64,000 nt of DNA, from the NCBI GenBank assembly GCA_002099365.1, contig MSED01000013.1, positions 434,001 to 498,000 on the forward strand, given 5' to 3'. The position numbers were made by a program, and so were the translations under genes. Under the pieces are notes generated by a model. It made no database searches. It had not been told where the DNA came from and was given only the letters and a program-made list of their open reading frames with translations. Each line of letters begins with the position of its first letter. Within the stretch, counting starts at the first letter, position 1. The DNA is from Phialophora verrucosa. Its lineage: Eukaryota > Ascomycota > Eurotiomycetes > Chaetothyriales > Herpotrichiellaceae. This document shows positions 44,222-54,247 of the stretch, in pieces.

Positions 44222-45599
44222 TCAAATCTTCCCCTTTCCGGATTTCAGCCTGGCACCAAGATCCGCGATGTCTTTCAGCACACTACCCCTCTTCCCGCCT
44301 TGATAATTGACCTTGGTCATCCATTCTTCCAAGGTCTTGATCCTCCCCGGATAGATTTCATCCAACAGTGCCATGTCCCTCGTAGCACCTATCCCACCAC
44401 CCCAGAACTTCCACCACGCGGTGAAATTCTCTCGCCAGGTCATCGTTGCCGGGGTGCCGTCGTCGTTGGCCCAGTTCGCAGGCGCATTCGGATATGGTTC
44501 CCTCTTGGGGTAATATTCCTCGAACGAAATACGGCGGTGAATGCCCTTGCGGCCTGTGACTTTCTCGAACGCCGAGGTGATGTCCGAGAAGGAGACCTGA
44601 TCGGTCGCCATTTCGAGGTTGATTCCCGTGGAGCGCTCCGGGTGGTCGAAGATCCATTTCACGAAGACGCCGACGTCGTCGAGGGCCATGAGCGGGATCT
44701 TACCGTCCTCTGCATAGTTAGAGTACGTGTCAGTCATCACTTCGGATTTATAGAGCAAAGTGACCAGGCAACATCCAATCGAAGAGAGACCCAGGGCCAA
44801 CCATACCGGATGGGTTCTCCCACACGAGAGTCCCGTCGTCGAGTTCCTCTGAAGGCATGAGCATCCCGTCCAGAAGCATGTCCATGTACGGCCCGACAGT
44901 GAACAGCGTGGACGCCATGGTCTTCTGATCCTGCGCGAGGATGAAATCTGGAGGAGTCTCGGTAAGTAATTGGTGATACTCTTGCAGCACAGGAACTCGA
45001 TCGTGGCTCGGGGTCAAGACCTGGCTGGCTTGGGATAGCAAACATACCTCCCACCCGACCCTTCGCGTCGTTATGTCCCCAGTGGAACTCCTCCCTCCAT
45101 CCCGCGATCCGCAGTGCGTAGTCGCAGTTCGCCCACACGTAATGCTTGACGCCCTCGTGCCGCGCAATCTCGTAGGCCCGGAAAGCGAAGAACAGTTCCT
45201 TCATCTCGCCGAGCACGAAGCCGTCGAGGTTGACCCACGCGCCGTACACGCCTTTGAAGGCCCGGTGCAGGTCGGCTTGAGAGTCCTGCGTTCCTTGCAT
45301 GAGAGTTACGTTGGGGAGGGAGGCGAGTTGTTTCGCGCGTGCCGAGGACGGATCCCGCGTCAGGACGCGGGCTGAGTATTCGGTCGAGGCGGAGAGGGCT
45401 GTCGGTGTCAGCGTCGTGTGACGTAAATCAGGTCAACTTGAGAGATGTGTGCACGGAGAGCGAGTTTGGCTTTGCTCTCCGTGACCGTGTACCTCGACTT
45501 GGACAGGGACTTGGACTTGGACATACTCTTCACGACGGGCATGCCCTGAGCGCCAGTGCCGCCGATGACGAGAATCTCTTTCCGGTGTGAGGATGCCAT
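44222..45599 (-). CDS. NmrA-like Rossmann-fold protein
   Basis: Four exons, 45599..45527, 45398..45048, 44947..44807 and 44709..44222, with introns of 128, 100 and 97 nt, give 350 residues. The N-terminus EILVIGGTGAQG (residues 8–19) is the NAD(P)-binding glycine motif, followed by LTRDPSS. KHYVWANCDYAL and GPYMDMLLDGML match NmrA-family segments. In place of the Ser-Tyr-Lys triad of active SDRs the family carries non-catalytic residues, so a redox-sensing or regulatory role is likelier than enzymatic turnover. Intron 1 contains a TCCAAG-type hexamer run. No nitrogen-regulation genes lie close by. Confidence 0.9.
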
Positions 45600-45967
45600 G
45601 ATTGGTGATGAGTGAGGCGTAATGTGTGATGTGGGTGCTTCTCTCTTCCGTCGCCCTTTTTCGTCTCTTCTTCAGTCCTCAACCCTTGCTCTGTCAAGCG
45701 ACTGAACGCGTCCTGACCTGGGGCCTGACTTTATATTACCGTCCGATCAAACCAAGCTATCCACCAAGCGTCAGTGAACTCGCACACGTACAGTACACAG
45801 ACAAGAATGCTAGATCCACCAAGGAGAGAGCGCGTGAGTGAGCAAGCAAGCCAGCCCTGGTCTTTATACAGTACTGTCCGCACCGGGGTGGTCGCTCGTC
45901 AGTAATCCCGCAAGACCTCAGAATAAGCCCGTCTAATTACATTTCTCTGGACAGGCCACTCGCTCAT

Positions 45968-46930
45968 TCATCGCGAGCTGCTTCGGGGATTGCCAATGTA
46001 AACGACCTGACTATGGTTGTTCTGCTGGACGCAGGGGCAGAAGGACACGCACATGCCGATCCCCATGCCGGCGCCTGTGGTTCCAACCCATCGTGTGCTC
46101 CCTTTACGAGCACTTTTTTCTTTTGGAAACGTCACCCCTCGCCCTCTTCTCACGCAGTAATACTCCTCCACCGCGCCGGGTCGGTGGATCATGGACACAG
46201 TACTCCGTACTCCGTACGTACGTGCACACGCTCTGTAAGAAGGAATCTCGGTCTCGAGCCGAGGACATAAAAGACTAATCAGCCCGTTTGGCCAAAGGCT
46301 GCAGAAATCCGGGGAAGTGGATTGTTTGGGGGGAGGAATGTCCCAAGTAATTACTGTAAGACGGTGGATGGGAGATGATTGGCCGTGCGGATGGCTTGAC
46401 GCTGTTGGAGCGCCCTCGTTCTCGGAGCGCGTGCAGGACTCGCTCGAAACTAATAAAGTAATTATGATTAATACCACGTCTTCAACAGGATGGCTCCGAA
46501 GCCTGATTAGATGACTACTCCGGCTGATTTCTACATAGTGCAGTGAGTGCTCATGTAGTGCCATCATCATCTGCCGATAAGAGACGGCTCGATTAGTGGG
46601 TCTTACATATGAATTCCAGGACGATACCAAGGGCAACAATAGGGGGGATGAGATGGAGATCATTTGCAATACACAGTCAAGGATATCATTCACGCGCAAT
46701 TGGCGGTCGAGAGTTCTCTGTGTCTTGTCTTGGATACTAATCTTTGATCTGGCCTGCTGGATGTTTTCCTGGATGAACAGTGAGTGTGTCCTCTGGATAA
46801 ACAGTGGGTGTGTTTTCTGCTGATAATCATTCTGGGACGAGAGTTTGACGAAGAAATGTGACACCTGTTTCGGCTTCTCGGCTAGGTGCAAGTTCTGACG
46901 GCTGAGTGGCTTTATCACGTTTAAAGGCAT
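45968..46930 (-). CDS. Orphan open reading frame, coding status doubtful
   Basis: An uninterrupted frame of 320 codons with an ATG start in a region with no other gene. The protein is Ser/Arg/Ile-rich with no recognisable domain, signal peptide or consistent membrane span. It contains a near-duplicated THPLFIQ/THSLFIQ caused by the DNA repeat at 46769–46817. Its length is more than chance easily gives, but its composition looks like translated non-coding DNA. It may be an orphan gene, a gene remnant or chance. Confidence 0.2.
   Translation of the reverse strand: MPLNVIKPLSRQNLHLAEKPKQVSHFFVKLSSQNDYQQKTHPLFIQRTHSLFIQENIQQARSKISIQDKTQRTLDRQLRVNDILDCVLQMISISSPLLLPLVSSWNSYVRPTNRAVSYRQMMMALHEHSLHYVEISRSSHLIRLRSHPVEDVVLIIITLLVSSESCTRSENEGAPTASSHPHGQSSPIHRLTVITWDIPPPKQSTSPDFCSLWPNGLISLLCPRLETEIPSYRACARTYGVRSTVSMIHRPGAVEEYYCVRRGRGVTFPKEKSARKGSTRWVGTTGAGMGIGMCVSFCPCVQQNNHSQVVYIGNPRSSSR
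46201..46216. repeat. Overlapping double copy of the TACTCCGTA motif
   Basis: Two copies of TACTCCGTA overlap by 2 bases at 46201–46209 and 46208–46216, followed by a cgtacg palindrome. Single copies occur in other non-coding stretches at 17198, 32658 (reverse) and 43555. Confidence 0.85.
46769..46817. repeat. Two imperfect 24–26-bp direct repeats
   Basis: The core ctggat(g/a)aacagtg(a/g)gtgtgt appears twice in tandem. A third partial ctggatg precedes it. It is too short and degenerate to assign to an element. Confidence 0.7.
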
Positions 46931-47308
46931 TCGCGGACGAGGCTCATATGGACCGATTAAAAGAGTCCTCGATTAAGTTGATACGACGGAAAGAGCGCAA
47001 GGTAAGGAAAAGATCGCATTTCATTACATTATGTGAATCGCCGATACCATCACGCCTCAGTCCCTTGCTTGCTAAACGGCCGGTAACAAAATATCAATGC
47101 ACTGCTAATTCACCTGAAAGGAGCTTGAGAAGACAACCGGACAGGGCCAGAGTCTTCGTCTCGAGACCACCGCACTTCAGATTTCGGTATGCTCTTCGTC
47201 CCAACCTTCTTCGCTGATGACACCAAGTCCGAACGGAAAATATCCCTTCTTGCACTCAAACACCAGGCTTCTCTTCCTTTTGAGCTTAGGCTTTGGCGAG
47301 ATCGTTTC

Positions 47309-49066
47309 CTAAGACGTCTCACTCCTCCTCTTACTGCTCTGCGAATTTCGGGGCTCGTTGACCACCACCGGCGGAACGCCATTACTGACGCCTCCTCCGT
47401 GGCCACGCAACGGAACCGTATGCGCGCGATCCACGTTCTGCTGATGCCTTCCAGCCCCAATCGTGTCAAAGTCATTCATGATCTCCGGCCACATCTGCAG
47501 GATCCTCCGCTCAAAGGCGCCGAGGGGCTCTTCTTCAAGCTTAACCTCGTCTGTTTTCCCACCCTTTTCGAAAATCTCGACCTTGCCCTTCTTCTCACCG
47601 TTGGGAGAAGGTGGCTCGACGAGTTTTTCTTTGTAGACTTGCTTCTTCCAGACGACGTTCCTCATCTGCCCAGCCTGACCCGGAGCATTGATCGCAATGG
47701 GGGTATCCGGGTTGGTCTCCACGCCATGCATCACCCAGCCTTCCAGCGCTTCGGAGTCATACTTGCCTTTATCGTTGTAGCCAAGGCCGTCCTTGCCCAT
47801 GCGGATGCGAACGCTGCTGTGAATTGTCTCATTTGTCCGCTTCAGTCGAGGAAGGGCGTGATGCGTGTCTTCAAATGGCCGGATGAGGCGATGGAAGGTT
47901 TTCCAAAGCATCCAGAAGAGAACCCCATGCTGGGAGGCCAGTTCCTGTTCGCGGTATTCGCCCGGTGTGCGTGTACGAGAGCCGCCTAGCCTGAAGAAAA
48001 AAGACATACTATTGTGGATCTTCCCAAGGCCCCAAGGCCGGGGATGAGGCACCGTGTTTTGGACCGTGGCCATGCCACCGCTCCTCGTGAACGTCTGATG
48101 ACGCCCTGCAAGCCTCAGATCATCTCTCTGAATTGGCTTGATCCAGTCGATGATGTAGTCGTGGTCAATGGTAAGAATCGGGTCGAGATTGCTGACCATC
48201 CAAGCGAGAGTGAGGTTTGCGAGGGCCGTGTCGTCGTAACTACCACCGACATCGCTATGGACACCCGGGAACCAGCATTGCTTCAACACCTTCAGATCGT
48301 GTGGCTCCACATGTGGCCAATCCCAGATCGTGGGTGAGAAGGACCGTCGGTGTTCATCTAGTGCCAAAGCTTGGAATGCATACTCAATATTCGACTCGAC
48401 ACGTGTGTCGACAAAGGCGAAATCTCTGCTAGGCGGTTGTGGCAGAAGACCGATCATGGGAATCCCCAATCCACCCACGGTATCCCACACAGCCACACAC
48501 TTGACCTTGATATTGGTCCTCGTCAGTCCTTTTTCGATGAGCTTCTGCTGATATTTAGGGTCGACAGGCGGTTTATGACCTTTGAAAGGCAAGTCTGGCC
48601 ACTTGGTCTTGAAGCCGCTCTTCTGTTGGTACTCCCAGTCCTCGAAGACCTGGACGAAGTATTCCAGGCCGAGTGCTGTGAGCAGACCAGCAGCGTTGAT
48701 CAAGCTTGAAATCGAACGAGCGGTAAATGCCCCACGCGAGAAGCCCAGCAGGAAGATCTCGTCTCCGGGGTTGTAGTTGAGACAGATAAAGCTGTACGCT
48801 TCGCGAATGTGCTCGGCAAGACCTTCGCCGGTAGCACCGCCAATGACCCGGTCGTACAAAGACGGGGAGCCAGTACCGATGCCATTCTGATAAAATATGA
48901 TCTGTGGTATTGGCTGGTGAGGAGTCACGGATTTGTCGACGCCGATCGGAGGAATAGCTCGAGCCACTCGTGTCACATTACTGGGTGTTTGATAGTCACC
49001 GTCCGAGTTGAGCCACGTGCCGTCACAGCACACGACGATGCGCTTCCGGGGTTCTGGCGGTGCCAT
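47309..49066 (-). CDS. DUF2235 alpha/beta hydrolase (putative lipase/phospholipase-like)
   Basis: Single exon of 585 residues. It starts with KRIVVCCDGTWLNSD, the family's opening strand. The nucleophile elbow LLGFSRGAF carries S110. VAVWDTVGGLGIP supplies the likely acid, and PGVHSDVGGSY is the histidine motif that defines DUF2235. Bacterial relatives include Tle1-type phospholipase effectors; fungal ones are intracellular and uncharacterised. The C-terminal 150 residues are charged and disordered, unlike the bacterial proteins. No signal peptide or immunity-like neighbour is present, so an effector role is not supported. Confidence 0.92.
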   Translation of the reverse strand: MAPPEPRKRIVVCCDGTWLNSDGDYQTPSNVTRVARAIPPIGVDKSVTPHQPIPQIIFYQNGIGTGSPSLYDRVIGGATGEGLAEHIREAYSFICLNYNPGDEIFLLGFSRGAFTARSISSLINAAGLLTALGLEYFVQVFEDWEYQQKSGFKTKWPDLPFKGHKPPVDPKYQQKLIEKGLTRTNIKVKCVAVWDTVGGLGIPMIGLLPQPPSRDFAFVDTRVESNIEYAFQALALDEHRRSFSPTIWDWPHVEPHDLKVLKQCWFPGVHSDVGGSYDDTALANLTLAWMVSNLDPILTIDHDYIIDWIKPIQRDDLRLAGRHQTFTRSGGMATVQNTVPHPRPWGLGKIHNSMSFFFRLGGSRTRTPGEYREQELASQHGVLFWMLWKTFHRLIRPFEDTHHALPRLKRTNETIHSSVRIRMGKDGLGYNDKGKYDSEALEGWVMHGVETNPDTPIAINAPGQAGQMRNVVWKKQVYKEKLVEPPSPNGEKKGKVEIFEKGGKTDEVKLEEEPLGAFERRILQMWPEIMNDFDTIGAGRHQQNVDRAHTVPLRGHGGGVSNGVPPVVVNEPRNSQSSKRRSETS

Positions 49067-50346
49067 GGTGTCGAGCCGCTGTCAGGGACGGAGAGATCAG
49101 AACCGACCGTCGTTGTTGCCGTGAGGTTTCCTGGGGAATGCTGAATGGGAAGTTGCGACTAATATGATCTCGATGCGAGACTGATCACGAGGGCACACAA
49201 GCATCTCCGTCTTACAGTTTCGGAAAGGCTGGTAGCACGAAGATGCACACCGTCTCTTCGCACCGACACTTGACACCTTTCGTGTGCATTCTCCTGCAGC
49301 AGAGCTGTGATAGAAATGTTGTGGAGCTGAAACACGAGGACCACGATCTTCAGCTGACCGGTGACCACTTCGTAGCAATCGTCCTTGGCCTTTCCACAAC
49401 GGTTGATTAGGGTTGCCTTTCGATCCGGGCCAGAACCGAAAGTCTGATGCACGGTCAACAGCTCGCCAACCAGAGCCGAAGCTCTCGCACAGGCCGTCCG
49501 GATCAGGCGTGCTCGCCAATGCTCCAGATGCACGATTAGTTGACGAGAAATGCGCGGCAGAGGCTGATTGGTGGCCGCAGGGGGGGAGGAACAGGGGCCA
49601 AGTCAGCTCCGGTCGAAATCGGTCTACGGGCTGCCTGAAAAGATGTTCAACTTGACCCTCCACTTCGATTCAGCCTCACCGGCCTGAGGCCAGACACCAG
49701 ATGCAGTATACGATCTGTTTTGTCGAGGTCCTGAGACCCCTAAATTGTATCTTGTATTTGTTTGGTTTGCTGCCTGGCCGTATGATGTTGACTGCACCAT
49801 ATACCATCTGGTAAAATATGTACAAACTTGGCAAGTCTGGGACTGTGCTGCACGCCCATGATCCGTGTTACTGCTCCGACGACACATCTTCCACACCCTT
49901 TCGTTTTCTCCCCTTCAAGTGCCCTGGACCCTGTTTCCATGACGCGGCTCCGGCCTGTGACCTTTGAAAGACATGCAGAGAAATCATGATGCCAATATCA
50001 GTTTCCAACCACTTTCGACTCAGCCCTGCCCGGGACTTCCATTGCTGCAGTGAAACACGGGTGCTCTGATGCTGTTCGTGCTATGCTGTGCTTGGTTAGT
50101 CTTCTTATCAGGTCTGTTACCTCACTTCGTTCAATCTCACAGCGAAGCTGTGGCTAGTCTCATTTCTTTTTGGCATTTTTGCATTTTCACCTTTTTTTGG
50201 TGCTTGAGCACTATTCTCTCCTTGAAGAATGTGCATGCAATATCGCGATAGGAGAGGAACAGATCGACGCAGCGGCGCAGCATTTCCTCGAATGATACTG
50301 AGGTTGGCCGTTGGAAGATAGTTTTACAAGTCAGCTCATGATATCA
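49067..50346. other. Intergenic region, no supported gene
   Basis: This lies between the DUF2235 start and the PAP1 stop. The longest frames (minus 49097–49663, plus 49413–49655) overlap one another in conflicting phases and have no family likeness. A hydrophobic 60-codon frame at 50069 is probably chance. Confidence 0.45.
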
Positions 50347-52387
50347 TCAGGCTGGTGTAGCAGTTGGTGTCGGAGTGGCGGTGGGTGTCACCAATCGCGG
50401 TCGTTTGGCGGCGGTTTCCCCATTAGACTGAGCGCCCTAGGATTGGAAGTCAGTATGAAGATCATGCCGGGAACTCAGACAGACTTACCTCAACGTCGCT
50501 GATGCTTCGCCTTACCGGTTTAGCCTCTGCGTTGGCAGTTTTAACCACCTTCTTTACCGGTTTGCTTGGTCGGGTTTCGCCGGCCTTGGTATCAAAGAGG
50601 TCTTCGGGTAACTCCCAACTATGGCAATCAGTAATTTGGTGCACTGAATTGGTTCTGAAGACTTACCTCTTCGACACGGCAAGATTCAGGAAATGAACGT
50701 CGGGGTTGTAATTGTTCCATCCCGAACAAATTGACTTGAACGCTTGGAAGGCGGGCACAAGGTTGAGGCTGCCTTTGGCTTGGGTGTCGATGCCGATATA
50801 GTAGGTGTAAGTATACACTGTGTGTGCATCCGCGCCCAGGTCCCCACTCTCGCTGTTCGATAAAGGCACCGGAGTGGCATTTCCATTCGTCGTCACCAAC
50901 TCGGGATCTGTTGTCTCGACGGTTTTGGTCTCCTCTGTCTTGTACTTCAGGCTGCCCTTTTGCACCTCCCGGATTTGTTCCTCATTCTTGCACTTATGGA
51001 GACGTTTGAATCCTTTGGTGAACGGGCGAGCAAGGACAATGCTTTCTTTCATGTCTTCCAACCTCATGACCAAGTGACGCACCTTGGATTCGACAAGGCC
51101 AGACCATTTCTTAGCAGCATCGGCGTTGAAGGCGCTCGCAATTACGGTCAGATAGTACTTGTGGTCAGCAGTGAAGAAAGTATGCTGCTTGAACAAGTCA
51201 CTCCACTGTGCCTTGCCCGCAAAGATGTTGCGCGTGATTTTACTGGCCCGCTTGATTTCATGGATGATCACTTTCTTGGTCGACTCCGTGATGTTGAATG
51301 TCGAACACATACTTGGGAATGCAGGGGTGATGATGGGCATGAGATTCGCCTTGTCTTGCTTGTAAATGGCAGGATTCCATACTTTGAAGCCCTGCGCAGT
51401 TTGTTCAGGTTTTGGCTGCTCGATGTCCTTCAGCATTACTGGCGTAGGCCATCCCCATTCAGTCATAATGTAGAAGAATCTGTCGACAAGTGTGGCACCG
51501 ACTGCATGCGGATAGAACTGGCAGACTCTTGCGACCATCAGGGCCCAGGCGATGCCTCCGGGATAGCCAACAATATTGGCATAGACGGCTCTCCGCTTCG
51601 CCCACAACTTGATCGCCCGCAGTGCTGTCCGGAAAGTCTTCGGTTCAGGGATCAGGGCGAGGAGCTCATCGGTGACACGCTGCATCCGTTAGTGTGTTGC
51701 CAAAAGAGACGGAAAATGCCGAGGACTTACTGGACCGGTGATTGCACGAATGGATGACTGGTCAAGACCCATCAGGAGGCTATTGTCATTCAGGTTGAGC
51801 TTCGGAGGAATCGTTTGCAGCGTGGTGATTGACGCGAAGATCAGATCAATCTCAATGCCGTTGAGGATGAGTTTGATAATGGGGACGAAGGTATCGGGGA
51901 CCGGAACCAGCGAAGTGACTCCAGCGGTCACTTCTCGGTCTTCGGGCTTCTCTTTCTCTCTTATTTCCCTGGCTATCTCTTGCTCAATCACACGTTTGAG
52001 AACATCCGGGAAGAACTCGAAGAAATCATCGCGCTTGACGTGTCGAGGGGCGACAGCGAGAGTATCGATATCAGAGCCAGGCCCGAAGACTCCGAGGCGA
52101 TAGCTACCGTAGGGATAGACCTTGCCGCCGAACTGGTTGATTTGGGAGGGGGGCAGTCCTTGTTTGCGACTGACCTCCCTTACGAATTCCTGAGTGGCTT
52201 TACTCAGCACCTTGAGTGTCGCTATGCGCTTCTTCGTCCCCATCTCGTTCTCATAATTCTTTTCCTTCTTCAACTCCTCAACTAGTTCAGACGTCTTCTG
52301 GTTGTCGAGGGGTTCGGGCAGGGCCAGGGACATTGGGCCAGTCATGCCGTGTTTCGCATTCTTCTTGGGTGGCTCCGAGTCCGCCAT
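50347..52387 (-). CDS. pap1: Poly(A) polymerase
   Basis: Four exons, 52387..51731, 51679..50667, 50618..50489 and 50436..50347, with introns of 51, 48 and 52 nt, give 629 residues (yeast Pap1 has 568). FGPGSDIDTLAVAPRHV holds the catalytic D107 and D109, and the third aspartate is D181 in GIEIDLIFA. The YPYGSYRLGVFGPG nucleotide-binding loop, the WAKRR central domain and the C-terminal RNA-binding domain are all present. The last exons are basic then Thr/Pro-rich, ending in a TPTATPTPTATPA tail. The enzyme adds poly(A) tails to cleaved pre-mRNA with the CPF/CPSF complex in the nucleus. Two adjacent ATGs exist; the second, at 52387, has the better context. Confidence 0.95.
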
Positions 52388-52937
52388 CATGGGCAATCGA
52401 AAGCGAGGAGACCGAGGATCGTGATTCGATATGTCCGCGGTATGATATGGTAAGACGGCGGCGGAGAGGTATGGGGTAGGCAACCGAGGAAAGGGCCTTG
52501 AAGAGTCTTCGGTAGACGTGAAGGAAGAATTAATTGGGCAAGAAGAGGAATAAAAAGTGTGAAACAGGCAAAGACATCTTCACCCTCCCTGAACTCCAAA
52601 GGAAAGATGAGAGTGAAATATGCAAGACAATATGACCCGGGTGGGTGAAGTTGAAGTGAATTTGCAAACAACTCGCAACGAACCGCGTAGCCAGTGGCAC
52701 GAGTGGTCACGACCGCCGCCACACCTGATGAAATGCTCCGCCGTAGGCCGCAAATGGTGCAAACGGTGCAAACATCTGCCAAGGCCGACCCACACAACCC
52801 TGCACTCCAAACCGAGTTTCGCTCCACCGTTCGATTTCGTTTGAACATTCACCCTGCACTTTTAATGTTTGACACTATCCTCCCTCCTGTCTGCGGGCAT
52901 ACTGTATGTCTGGCTGAGCATACTCTCCAAACACTTG
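52388..52937. promoter_or_regulatory. PAP1 upstream region
   Basis: 550 bp between the PAP1 start and the end of the carbonic anhydrase gene on the same strand. The frames seen here do not resemble genes. Confidence 0.3.
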
Positions 52938-53721
52938 CTAATTGACCTCCTCGAGCTCACCACTCTTCAAATCAAACACAAATCCCCGAATGTTGGATTT
53001 CAGCTGCTCCGGGACCAAAGGAGACTCCTTCAAAAATGCAATGCTCTTCTTCACATTGTCGGCAAGAGACCTATCATGGACTCGTCAGTGCTGGAACTTG
53101 AAGCAGGGTGATTTGAGCTTACCCAGTGATCTCACCAAAGGTCATGCTATCGATCTCTGCTCCTGCACTTGGTGCCCGTTTCCTCAATTCCTCTTTCACT
53201 ACTGCATCTCTGAAATGCGTCGCTCCACAATCTGCCCCCAATTAGTCGTCACAGCGCCCTTGTGGGCTGCACTTGCTCACCTGTGTGCTGGACAATGATG
53301 GCTTCCTTGAAATGCACGAGACTGTCAATAGAGAGGATATGGTTGAGCACGTATTGGGCATTTCCACCAGCAACCCGGATGACAACCGCTTCTTCAGCCG
53401 TCGTCAGCTACCACCATCGTCTCATACAGTGACCCAACTTACCACCCATCTGCAGCTTGAAGATGTGCTCAGGAATGCACCGGGGATCGGCGCAGGTGAC
53501 TACCGAAGTTGTTAGTGTTGATTGATGGCGACACCCTTCGAGTTGGTCGACGCACTGATTAGGATATTGACGAGGTCATGCCCTGACTGGATGATCTCCT
53601 CGAACGTAGGAATCGGCTGATGTTCTTTGACGCTGACCTATAACTCAGTAACAGCTTCACAAGCGCGCCTGGCTTTGACCTACGAATGCCGATCAATCAG
53701 AGCCTGAGCGTTCAAAGCCAT
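52938..53721 (-). CDS. Small beta-class carbonic anhydrase, six exons
   Basis: No exon is long enough to stand out as an open frame. Splicing 53721..53684, 53632..53556, 53499..53443, 53391..53281, 53231..53123 and 53070..52938 (introns 49–56 nt, all GT–AG) gives a clean 174-residue protein. The beta-carbonic-anhydrase zinc site is intact: C41, D43 and R45 in TCADPRC, and H94 and C97 in VQHTDCG. The VIRVAGGNA strand and C-terminal SLADNVKKSIAFLKESPLV helix also match. The enzyme interconverts CO2 and bicarbonate in the cytosol and has roles in CO2 supply and sensing in fungi. It is about 50 residues shorter than classic fungal Nce103-type enzymes and belongs to the short subtype. Confidence 0.86.
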
Positions 53722-54247
53722 TCTGATGAGAGAGTGAAGGCGCGGGCTGATGCGGTTTCTAGTTGCGATGAGAGTCTAGATTTTCAGCTTCGATGTTGTC
53801 TTGAGTGAAGACTCCTACTCCCAGGTCGAGCCCGTCCATTTATACACACGATGCGTCACCGACGACGCTGACTCAAATCCGTTTCAATGGTTCAGCTTCT
53901 TGCCTATACGCAAATGCCACATCCCCGCCGACCTAAAACGATCCGTGCTGAATAATATCGATAATGACGTCGCGGCTGTGGTGCTTTTCGGTGCCTGGTC
54001 CAGAATCCCATCGGAACTACAGCACTGCTAGAAACTCGATCTTTTCTAGACTAGATAACCTGCTCGATGAGGCTAGACCGTGGCACTATTCTCTTTCCGG
54101 GCAGACGAACCCTGGTCAAATCCGAACTTAGATTCTGCATATCGCACCCTTGTCATCACCTCGTTCCGCAACCTGCTCTACGGTCGACACGACATAATCA
54201 GTCCGTATCTGCTGCACGCCGCTGGGCTGACAAAGGGTTCCACGACG
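53722..54247. promoter_or_regulatory. Divergent promoter region, carbonic anhydrase / Fungal_trans_2-type gene
   Basis: 526 bp between two divergent starts. An open frame begins at 54080 in phase with the plus-strand gene, so its transcript or an alternative start probably lies here. No specific site recognised. Confidence 0.35.

Larger units (their letters stand above)
45600..47308. other. Intergenic region with motif copies, a short repeat and an orphan ORF
   Basis: 1.7 kb between the NmrA-like start and the DUF2235 stop. It contains overlapping TACTCCGTA copies at 46201–46216, two imperfect 24–26-bp direct repeats at about 46769–46817 and the orphan minus-strand frame listed separately. 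Confidence 0.5.

Noticed and set aside
44222..45599. NmrA-like gene as the nitrogen regulator NmrA itself
   Set aside because: NmrA-like proteins are a large family and nothing here ties this one to AreA regulation.
47309..49066. DUF2235 protein as a secreted or competition effector
   Set aside because: There is no signal peptide, no immunity partner and a fungal-type disordered tail; family likeness to bacterial Tle1 alone is not enough.
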